Shown piece by piece: positions 16,003 to 22,363 of a stretch of 27,699 bases of DNA; position 1 is the stretch's first letter; each line of letters begins with the position of its first letter. The DNA comes from Chth-196 sp044370935. GTDB taxonomy: Bacteria; Verrucomicrobiota; Verrucomicrobiia; Chthoniobacterales; Chthoniobacteraceae. Position numbers and translations under genes: made by a program. The notes beneath the pieces are model-generated. The model ran no database searches. It was not told the origin of the DNA and saw only the letters and a list, made by a program, of their open reading frames with translations. The stretch is taken from NCBI GenBank assembly GCA_044370935.1, contig JBILUQ010000012.1, positions 1 through 27,699 of the forward strand, in the 5' to 3' direction.

Positions 16003-18102
16003 TTATCGGAGCAACCACTCCGCCGCGGAGAGGGATTTCGCTTCATGCTGCCCCAAAAATGGAGTTAGTTCCCTAAAATCGGCGCCAAGCGTATTGGGGT
16101 TCCGACCCTCGCCAGCTATCCAAGTCGGATAGGGGGCATTCAGAGAGATGATGCCGGGGAGGTCGAGGTACTTTGCGCCGCCCGGCAAGAACATAGGATC
16201 GCGATAATCGAGGATCTTCGCGAAACGGAATCCGTTGGTATCTACGGCGAGCTTATCAATCGCAACTCCGGCGATTACCCGAGCGCAAAGCGCAATCGGG
16301 CCGGTGGATCCCCACGCCGCGACTAACACTCTGCTCGGCGTTGGAATGGTGTTTGGCGAAGAGTTGCGCAAATAGCCGATGATCGAAAGCACGTCGTGCG
16401 TGCGCTGCGCGAACAACGAGTGATTATAGCCGTGTGTGTACCCGGCAAACTCCCGGAGATTAGCCACAACCGGGGTCTGCGTGACTGGCGTCGGGCTTTG
16501 TCGCAGCAAATCAGCCCCAAACACAGCAACCCCCGATTCCACCAAACGCAACGCGGCAGGATCGTGAGCCGCCGATTTTCCGCAATCATCCAGCCAAAGC
16601 GTCGCCGTGCCATTCCAGTGTTTGGGCGCAAGCCAAAGAAGGGCTACCTCCTCCTGATGCTTTCGATTAACGAGTGTGCCTGTGATTTCGGAGTATTTAC
16701 CCTTGTCGATTTTGGCCGACAGAATCCAATCCATCGCGCCAACCTCATTGTAATCACGGCCAATGATCGTCTTAAGAGCGGGTCGCAAGGTGGATTCGAT
16801 TCCATCCTTGGCCGAGGCTGCCGATGCGATTTGATTTTGCGCATCGCGTGTGAACCACCTCAAGAGCTCCCTTTCGAACTGAGGATCTGCAGCCTTCGGT
16901 GCCGGATGCGCGGCATCCCATACGGATAAAGATTCGCGGGGAAGGGGATTGAAGTCCCGCTCAATCACCGGAGCAGTGCCGCGTAACTGGAAGTGTTTGT
17001 CAACAAACGTGTAAAACGCCGAGCGTGTCACGGCGTTGTAGTTGTGCAGAAAATGCTCTCCCCGAAGAAGGAACACTTTGTCGGCGGCATTATGGAGACC
17101 ATAAAGCTTTTGCAGCTCAGGAAAGCCTTTGACTGCCAGCTCTTTTGTCCAGTCGTTTGCTGTATTCATGCCCTGCGGCTTGGGAGCGAACAGGGCAGCG
17201 AACTCAACGTTCCCAGTATTGATGCGAAGCAGGCTTGCGTTCTCACAAGTGCACCCTCCCTGCATCGCCGTGCTCACCATTACGCAGGGAAACGAGAGCT
17301 TAACCCGATCATCAATTGCGGCGAGGAGCATCGTCTGAGTTGCGCCTCCGCTCGCTCCGGTCATCGCGATCCTATCTGAATCAACCTCGGGAAGCGTTAG
17401 AAGGAAGTCGAGGCTGCGCACTGCATTCCAAGTCTGAAGTCCCATGATGCTTTGCAGGTGGGACTCGGCCTGGGCGCTGTAAAATCCCCAGTCTTCAAGC
17501 GTGTTCATCTCCGGTCGCTGTTTTGCAAAGGAATGCACTACGGAACGCGGAATCTGAATCGAATCGGAGTCACTGATCATGTCCCATTGCCAAACCACGC
17601 AGCCCATTCGGGCCAACTGCACGCAAAGCGATTGGAAGACGCTCTTGCCTCCGTTTTCAAAGCGCTCCGCACCGATTGATATCTCATGACGGACTTTTTC
17701 GTCGGGCAGGATGCTGAGCCGCGCGTCCTGCCAGTGACCGTGGGCGAATAAAATACCAGGAACCTTCCCAGAAACCTGCTTGGGCCGATAGAGATTACCC
17801 GTCACAAAGAACCCGGGGCTGCTCTCAAAAAAGACTTTCTCCACGGAGTATGTGTCCGCCTCGATTCGGCCGTGAATGACCGCATTGAGAGGTGTTTTTG
17901 AGGGCATCGGCCACAGACCTTGAGATACCAAAATCTGCCTGCGCAGGCTGCTCTTGCGTTCTTGCCATTCTTTGAGCGCGCTGGGCGGGTTAAAGGGGAA
18001 ATACCCGTGCAGATCCTTCGGAGGATCAAGGCGCGAGTCCCGAGCAAGAACTCCGCATTGGAAAACGAGACTCAAGGCGATTGTGAGGAAACTAGATTTC
18101 AT
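16003..18102 (-). CDS. large secreted alpha/beta hydrolase, acetyl-xylan-esterase-like, two-part
   Basis: 699 residues with a signal peptide (MKSSFLTIALSLVFQCGVLA). The first half contains PGFFVTGNLYRP, PGILFAHGHW (oxyanion region), and the nucleophile elbow TGASGGATQT with Ser251. A His in GEHFLHNYN (about 350) may complete the triad. This resembles Abhydrolase_7 / acetyl-xylan-esterase-type proteins common in PVC and Bacteroidota genomes. The second half (about 400-699) ends in a region that looks like a decayed second hydrolase domain: VLVAAWGSTGPIAL has an elbow-like WGSTG lacking the first Gly. The ATG is preceded by a C6T3 tract, not a Shine-Dalgarno. Likely role: removal of acyl esters from polysaccharides in the periplasm or outside. 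Substrate unknown. Confidence 0.8.
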   Translation of the reverse strand: MKSSFLTIALSLVFQCGVLARDSRLDPPKDLHGYFPFNPPSALKEWQERKSSLRRQILVSQGLWPMPSKTPLNAVIHGRIEADTYSVEKVFFESSPGFFVTGNLYRPKQVSGKVPGILFAHGHWQDARLSILPDEKVRHEISIGAERFENGGKSVFQSLCVQLARMGCVVWQWDMISDSDSIQIPRSVVHSFAKQRPEMNTLEDWGFYSAQAESHLQSIMGLQTWNAVRSLDFLLTLPEVDSDRIAMTGASGGATQTMLLAAIDDRVKLSFPCVMVSTAMQGGCTCENASLLRINTGNVEFAALFAPKPQGMNTANDWTKELAVKGFPELQKLYGLHNAADKVFLLRGEHFLHNYNAVTRSAFYTFVDKHFQLRGTAPVIERDFNPLPRESLSVWDAAHPAPKAADPQFERELLRWFTRDAQNQIASAASAKDGIESTLRPALKTIIGRDYNEVGAMDWILSAKIDKGKYSEITGTLVNRKHQEEVALLWLAPKHWNGTATLWLDDCGKSAAHDPAALRLVESGVAVFGADLLRQSPTPVTQTPVVANLREFAGYTHGYNHSLFAQRTHDVLSIIGYLRNSSPNTIPTPSRVLVAAWGSTGPIALCARVIAGVAIDKLAVDTNGFRFAKILDYRDPMFLPGGAKYLDLPGIISLNAPYPTWIAGEGRNPNTLGADFRELTPFLGQHEAKSLSAAEWLLR

Positions 18103-18214
18103 AAAGGGGGGATTTTCAAACTACTGCCCTAAGAAGATTCTAATACGCTGACTCCGGCAACTAACGTCGGAAGCGGGCAGTCAAAAATTTACAGGCCGGA
18201 AAAGAAAAAAGGAG

Positions 18215-18242
18215 TTGCAAGAGCACTGTTGCCGACTATTGT
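18215..18242 (+). promoter_or_regulatory. candidate tRNA-Asp promoter
   Basis: TTGCAA at 18215-18220, a 16-bp spacer and TATTGT at 18237-18242 lie 15 bases before the tRNA-Asp 5' end and are followed by a GC-rich stretch, as is common at stable-RNA promoters. Confidence 0.45.
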
Positions 18243-18256
18243 TCGCGGCTCTCCGA

Positions 18257-18330
18257 GGAGTCTTAGCTCAATTGGTTAGAGCGCCGCCCTGTCACGGCGG
18301 AGGTTGCGGGTTCGAGCCCCGTAGACTCCG
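18257..18330 (+). tRNA. tRNA-Asp (anticodon GTC)
   Basis: A perfect 7-bp acceptor (GGAGTCT/AGACTCC), a D arm with GCTC/GAGC, an anticodon stem CCGCC/GGCGG around CTGTCAC, and a T arm with GGTTCGAGCCC give a standard cloverleaf. G1-C72 and discriminator G73 fit tRNA-Asp. CCA is not encoded (CTC follows), unlike the tRNA-Gln of this window. Confidence 0.95.
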
Positions 18331-18979
18331 CTCCTCAAGTCCGAGAGAGCACCATCGCTTGGGTCGAAGTTACTTGTCGTTGAATTCCTCAACAAACAAG
18401 GGGCTCCCGCTGGATACTAGGCGGAAGCGAAAATGCCTAGAAGGGGCTGTGAGAAGGAGTCTGCGAAGTGGGTATCGCATCGCCGCAGGCAGCTTTGAAT
18501 TCGAGCATGTGGATTTAGAAAGGCCCCATCCAAAGGGGGAACCCATTAAATGAGCCTAGGTTTTTGATTGAATGCCCGGGCGTTGCGGTTCCGTGCGTGA
18601 ATTCGAAAGCAATCGGGGATTTTGTGCGGATAGAAGCCAGCCCGAGAACCCATTTTGGAGCCAAGCAGCCGTGATCAAGTTGGGGATTTGAGCTCAACCG
18701 GTTTGCCAGAGGTCCCAGAATGCCTGCAGAAGCTTGAAAGCTGGAACAGGGTGTTCCGATGACATTTTTCAACAGTGCCGGGAGCGGCGAGGGAGCGGCT
18801 TTCGCTTGAAAAGAGGATCTTGGATCTGCGCCGTCACGATCGATTGAAGTGATGGCGGCGCCCGATGATCTTTCTGTGGAGGGGACGTTCCTGGGTTTGC
18901 TCGTCGACGCTTGATGCATTTACCCAAGAGGCGCGGACTCAAGCAGGAGTCAAAGAGAAGCCTGACTTAGTCACTCCAT

Positions 18980-19006
18980 ATGACATACATTGTATTGTGT
19001 TATAGA
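18980..19006 (+). promoter_or_regulatory. weak candidate promoter upstream of the structured leader
   Basis: ATGACA (18980-18985) and TATAGA (19001-19006) with a 15-bp spacer lie in a locally AT-rich patch. The spacing is short, so this is tentative. If used, it would give a leader of about 250 bases before the ATG at 19262. Confidence 0.25.
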
Positions 19007-19038
19007 AATGCGACTGTCTCTGAGCGGTTTCTGTTGCT

Positions 19039-19104
19039 GTGAATAACTTGTGAGCATTGCGCGCTCTGCTGGCGCCGGCGGGCGTCGCGCTCAAAATTAT
19101 TCAC
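19039..19104 (+). promoter_or_regulatory. possible structured 5' leader element
   Basis: GTGAATAA (19039-19046) and TTATTCAC (19097-19104) are exact inverted repeats. Inside them GAGC (19052-19055) pairs with GCTC (19089-19092) across a small internal loop (CTTGT versus AAAA). A GC-rich apical part (19059-19088) can fold further. Seen directly; a role as leader RNA or binding site for the gene at 19262 is inference. I match it to no known riboswitch. Confidence 0.4.
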
Positions 19105-19261
19105 TAGGCCCCGCGTAATTCCGCCTGCCGTGTCCGACCCGAGCCGAACGAGACCGGTGCCGAAGGATCGCATCGCACAAATGGCGTGGATGAGCTCCCG
19201 CATTCGAGTCTTTCAATCCTTGCGCCAGACTTTTATCGTCTCCTGCACGTCCACTCTCCAT

Positions 19262-20662
19262 ATGGCAACCACAGCTCTCGATACCCGCCAAAAGGCACTG
19301 CAGCTAAACCTTGACCCCACCTGGTACGGCACGTTCGCCGAGATTGGCGCCGGCCAGGAGGTTGTCCGCTGGTTTTTCCAAGTCGGCGCCGCGGCCGGTA
19401 CGGTTGCCAAAAGCATGTCCGCCTACGACATGACGGTTTCGGACGCGATCTACGGCCAGTCCAAACGCTATGTTTCCCGGGAGCGGCTCGAGGCCATGCT
19501 GGCCCATGAGTACGCTCTTGATGTTGAGCGGCTTGATTCTCGCCGCGGAGAGAAAACCTGCTTTTTCGCGTTCGCTGACACTGTTGCGACCCGGTCATTC
19601 AAGGGCTCGAGTGAATGCCATGGCTGGATGGGAATCACTTTCCAGCATGCGCCAAGATCCAATCCAAGCCGGATCATTATTCACGTCCGAATGCTTGATA
19701 GCGACGCTGCGGCCCAGCAGGAAGCCCTCGGGATAGTCGGAGTAAACCTCGTCTATGGAGCGGCTTACTTGCACAGGGATCCTGAAGCGCTTCTTTCCTC
19801 GCTGCTAGACCAACTGACGGTCGGCCGAATCGAGATTGATATGATCGAGTTCAGTGGCGACGTGTTCGCTGGCGTGGACAATCGTCTAATGAGCCTCCGG
19901 TTGGTTCAAATGGGACTTTCCGGTGCGGCGATGTTTGGCGCTGACGGTCATGTGATTCAGCCTTCCGAGGCATTCTACAAAAAGTCCGTGCTCGTCGAGC
20001 CCGGCGCGTTTCATCCATTCACCAAAGTGCACATGGATATTCTGGAGAGCGCTGCGGAGAAATTCCGGCAGGTGCCTGATGTAGAGGCAAATTCAGTGGT
20101 TCCCGTCATGGAGATCACAATGCGCAGCCTTCTGTCGAATGGCGCCCGAGTGAATCCGAAGGATTTTTTGGATCGAGTCGAAGTGATCGGCGCCTGCGGA
20201 TTTCCGGTACTGGTTTCGGATTTTTCTGAATACTACCGTCTAGCCGCTTACCTTGCACGAATGACCAGTGAACCCCTCGGGATTGCTCTTGGAATGCGTC
20301 GCCTGATTGACCTCTTCAACGAACAGGCGTATGCGAACCTACCAGGAGGAATTCTGGAGGCGTTTGGTCGGTTGTTCAAAAACCAGATGAAGCTTTTTGT
20401 TTATCCGTCCAAAGACGCGAAAACAGGATCGGTCACTTCGCTTGGTTCATTTGAAATGCAGGGCGCACTCTCGAGTCTGTTCACCTATCTCCGCGAACGT
20501 GGATCGTTCGTTGAACTCGACAATCATAAGTCGGAGGTGCTTGGCATTTACGCCAAGGACGTGCTGACGTCCATCGCCTCGGGAACAGATGACTGGCGGT
20601 CTCAGGTCCCCTCGCAAGCGGTGGAATTAATCGCCAAACAAAAGCTGTTTGCTCACTCCTAG
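19262..20662 (+). CDS. conserved cytoplasmic protein of unknown function (YGTFAEIGAGQEV family)
   Basis: 466 residues from the ATG at 19262, chosen because the family-like N-terminus ALQLNLDPTWYGTFAEIGAG begins just after it. A GTG at 19130 would add 44 residues of arginine- and serine-rich sequence. No signal peptide or membrane segment. Distinct blocks are GTFAEIGAGQEVVRWFFQVG, AAAGTVAKSMSAYDMTVSDA, HGWMGITFQ, FSGDVFAGVDNRLMSLRLVQ, and GACGFPVLVSDFSEYYRLAAYL. I recall proteins with this N-terminal block in several phyla, sometimes labelled nicotinate-nucleotide adenylyltransferase or TonB-dependent receptor. I see no HxGH nucleotidyl-transferase motif or beta-barrel that would justify either, so I propose no function. 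The gene stands alone, with a long leader and convergent terminators after it. Confidence 0.85.
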   Translation: MATTALDTRQKALQLNLDPTWYGTFAEIGAGQEVVRWFFQVGAAAGTVAKSMSAYDMTVSDAIYGQSKRYVSRERLEAMLAHEYALDVERLDSRRGEKTCFFAFADTVATRSFKGSSECHGWMGITFQHAPRSNPSRIIIHVRMLDSDAAAQQEALGIVGVNLVYGAAYLHRDPEALLSSLLDQLTVGRIEIDMIEFSGDVFAGVDNRLMSLRLVQMGLSGAAMFGADGHVIQPSEAFYKKSVLVEPGAFHPFTKVHMDILESAAEKFRQVPDVEANSVVPVMEITMRSLLSNGARVNPKDFLDRVEVIGACGFPVLVSDFSEYYRLAAYLARMTSEPLGIALGMRRLIDLFNEQAYANLPGGILEAFGRLFKNQMKLFVYPSKDAKTGSVTSLGSFEMQGALSSLFTYLRERGSFVELDNHKSEVLGIYAKDVLTSIASGTDDWRSQVPSQAVELIAKQKLFAHS

Positions 20663-20712
20663 CCCGGTCGCGGACCTCTCGGCGCAGGTCTACTCAATGC
20701 CGGGCGAAAGCA

Positions 20713-20742
20713 GGCAGGCTATCGCGGCGGAACCTGCCTTTT
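20713..20742 (+). terminator. weak hairpin after the gene ending at 20662
   Basis: GGCAGG (20713-20718) can pair with CCTGCC (20733-20738) around a 14-base loop, followed by TTTTC. The large loop makes it a weak candidate; the hairpin at 20783 is better. Confidence 0.3.
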
Positions 20743-20782
20743 CAGCTCCTTAACCAAGTCGGTTCATCATTTCCGTCCTTAT

Positions 20783-20811
20783 AAGAATGGTTCCGAAGAA
20801 CCGATTCTTTT
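20783..20811. terminator. probable bidirectional terminator between convergent genes
   Basis: AAGAATGGTTC (20783-20793) pairs with GAACC and ATTCTT (20798-20809) with a single bulged G, closing a CGAA loop, and TTTT runs out of the stem to 20811. On the minus strand the loop reads C-TTCG-G, the especially stable tetraloop. It lies between the stop at 20662 (+) and the stop at 20883 (-), so it can serve both. Confidence 0.6.
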
Positions 20812-20861
20812 CGAGGCGTGTTTGAATGTTTGCTGTACTTTAGTTCTGGCGGCTAGGCCTT

Positions 20862-20890
20862 AAAAAATCGCCCGGCAGGCCTTTACTGCC
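20862..20890 (-). terminator. possible terminator overlapping the stop of the small minus-strand gene
   Basis: On the minus strand, GGCAG (from 20890) and CTGCC (to 20874) form a short stem that includes the stop codon, followed by GGGCGA and six T (20867-20862). The stem is short, so confidence is low. Confidence 0.3.
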
Positions 20891-21293
20891 CGACCGAACA
20901 CGCGGAAACGGGCTTTCCGCAACCGCAACTGCCACCAATCACTTCAACCTCGAATTTGATCCCTTGAAGCGCGGTTTGGTCATGAACGATCTGTAGGAAT
21001 TCAAGCAACTGATCCCCAGGTGGCTCGAAGCATTCAAGGCGCAGGAGGATCGGCTTGTCCGTAAACTGAGGATACGCGTCCGCCATTTCTCCATCCAGAA
21101 TGAACGACAGGTAGGCGTTCAGCTTTTCCTGGAGCTGGAAAAGCTGCCGGTTCGGCTCATTCCAAGGGCGCTTTTCGGACATAACAAGAAGCACATGCCC
21201 TTCGTTTGCTTCGAAGGCTAAAAAGTCGATGACCCCGGGATGCTCAAGTCCCATGGGATTCACTGCGGAGGCTGCCTGGTTCTGATCGCTCAT
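20883..21293 (-). CDS. small uncharacterised protein (DUF6572-like) with Cys-rich tail
   Basis: 136 residues, soluble, acidic. The core HPGVIDFLAFEANEGHVLLV, then KRPWNE and QLFQLQEKLNAYLSFILDGEM, resembles the DUF6572 group of small proteins as I remember it; this is recall, not a search. A middle segment LLRLECFEPPGDQLLEFLQIVHD follows. The C-terminus, GGSCGCGKPVSACSVGQ, has three closely spaced Cys after a glycine turn and could bind a metal or form disulfides. It is convergent with the gene ending at 20662 and divergent from the oxidoreductase at 21389. No Shine-Dalgarno was seen before the ATG at 21291-21293. Function unknown. Confidence 0.8.
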   Translation of the reverse strand: MSDQNQAASAVNPMGLEHPGVIDFLAFEANEGHVLLVMSEKRPWNEPNRQLFQLQEKLNAYLSFILDGEMADAYPQFTDKPILLRLECFEPPGDQLLEFLQIVHDQTALQGIKFEVEVIGGSCGCGKPVSACSVGQ

Positions 21294-21388
21294 GGTTTGA
21301 TAATACTCGCCACTCTACAGTTTAACTCAAAAAAAGCTCAGGCTTCCATACGTTTCTAAACTCGGACACCATCCCCCTTTTAAGTATT

Positions 21389-22354
21389 ATGAAGGCCATC
21401 GTCGTTGATAATTTTGGAGGTCCTGAAGTGTTGACCCTGAGGGAGCTTCCAAAACCGGATCTTGCCGACGATCAGGTCCTGGTAAAGATTGAGTTTGCGG
21501 GCGTGAATCCGGTCGACTGTTACATTAGAGCAGGCACTTACGCGTCCCTTCCTCCCGCTGGATATACTCCTGGCATGGACGGCGCTGGCACAGTTGAAGC
21601 GGTTGGCAAGCAGGTGCGCGGCTACCGCAAAGGCCAGAGAGTCTACGTCGCGGGCAGCGTCAGCGGAACGTACGCGGAATTTTGCGTGTGCAATCCAATC
21701 CAGATCCATCCCCTCGCCCGTCAAAGTTCCTTCGAGGAGGGGGCATGCATCGGCATTCCATACGCGACTGCCGCGTACGCGTTGTTCCACCGCTCCAGCC
21801 TGCGCCGGGGGCAGACCGTGCTTGTGCACGGCGCGACGGGAGGGGTCGGAATCGCGGCGATTCAGCTTGCGAAGCGTGCGGGGTTTCGTGTGTTCGCCAC
21901 GGGCGGCAGCGATGCAGGGCGCGTCTTGCTGCAAAGCCAGGGGGCGGATGTCGTGTTTGACCATCATCAACCGGGGTATGAACAGCAGATTTTAGAGGCC
22001 TCTGGGGGTGCAGGCGTTGATCTGATCGTGGAAATGCTCGCAAACGCTAACTTGGGGCGCGACCTGCAGATGCTCTCCATCAATGGCTGCGTCGCGGTGG
22101 TGGGCTCGCGCGGGATGGTGCAAATCCAGCCTCGCGAACTGATGGTGCGCGACGGGGACATCCGCGGGATCATGCTTTCGAAGGCTCCCCGGGGAGTAAT
22201 TGGCAGAATCCACACCGAGCTGCTTTCAGGATTCACAGACGGGAGTCTGCGGCCTGTGATTCGAAGTGTTTTTGCGCTGGAGCGCGCCATGGAGGCGCAT
22301 CATCTGCAAATGACCCCCGGCGCCCTTGGTAAAATCATCCTCAAAACCTCTTAA
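21389..22354 (+). CDS. quinone-oxidoreductase-like MDR family protein (NADPH-dependent)
   Basis: 321 residues, the zinc-independent zeta-crystallin/QOR branch of the medium-chain dehydrogenase/reductase superfamily. It has the N-terminal GroES-like domain with GVNPVDCYIRAGTY and GMDGAGTVEAVGKQV, and the Rossmann domain with VLVHGATGGVGIAAIQLAK, the nucleotide-binding motif. No structural-zinc Cys cluster is present. Members reduce quinones or alpha,beta-unsaturated carbonyls with NADPH. The ATG at 21389 follows a C5T4 tract (21373-21381), not a Shine-Dalgarno. The DUF4153-like gene starts nine bases after its stop, so they are probably co-transcribed, although a functional link is not obvious. 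Confidence 0.92.
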   Translation: MKAIVVDNFGGPEVLTLRELPKPDLADDQVLVKIEFAGVNPVDCYIRAGTYASLPPAGYTPGMDGAGTVEAVGKQVRGYRKGQRVYVAGSVSGTYAEFCVCNPIQIHPLARQSSFEEGACIGIPYATAAYALFHRSSLRRGQTVLVHGATGGVGIAAIQLAKRAGFRVFATGGSDAGRVLLQSQGADVVFDHHQPGYEQQILEASGGAGVDLIVEMLANANLGRDLQMLSINGCVAVVGSRGMVQIQPRELMVRDGDIRGIMLSKAPRGVIGRIHTELLSGFTDGSLRPVIRSVFALERAMEAHHLQMTPGALGKIILKTS

Positions 22355-22363
22355 CGTCCGGCG

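Larger units (their letters stand above)
18331..19261. other. gene-poor stretch between tRNA-Asp and the conserved gene at 19262
   Basis: More than 900 bases without a credible gene. The longest minus frame (18515-18919, 134 codons) has low-complexity, unrecognisable sequence. A plus frame across the tRNA encodes the familiar spurious peptide of tRNA genes. Structures seen: a CTAGGC/GCCTAG hairpin at 18417-18440, and the inverted repeat at 19039-19104 listed separately. No copy of the tRNA-Asp 3' end was found that would mark an attachment site. Confidence 0.5.

Noticed and set aside
18215..18553. 112-codon plus ORF across tRNA-Asp
   Set aside because: Its start is the usual spurious translation of a tRNA gene, and nothing beyond it is recognisable.
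18515..18919. 134-codon minus ORF in the gap after tRNA-Asp
   Set aside because: Ser/Pro/Ala-rich composition, no domain, no ribosome-binding site and no neighbour context; kept only as part of the gene-poor stretch.
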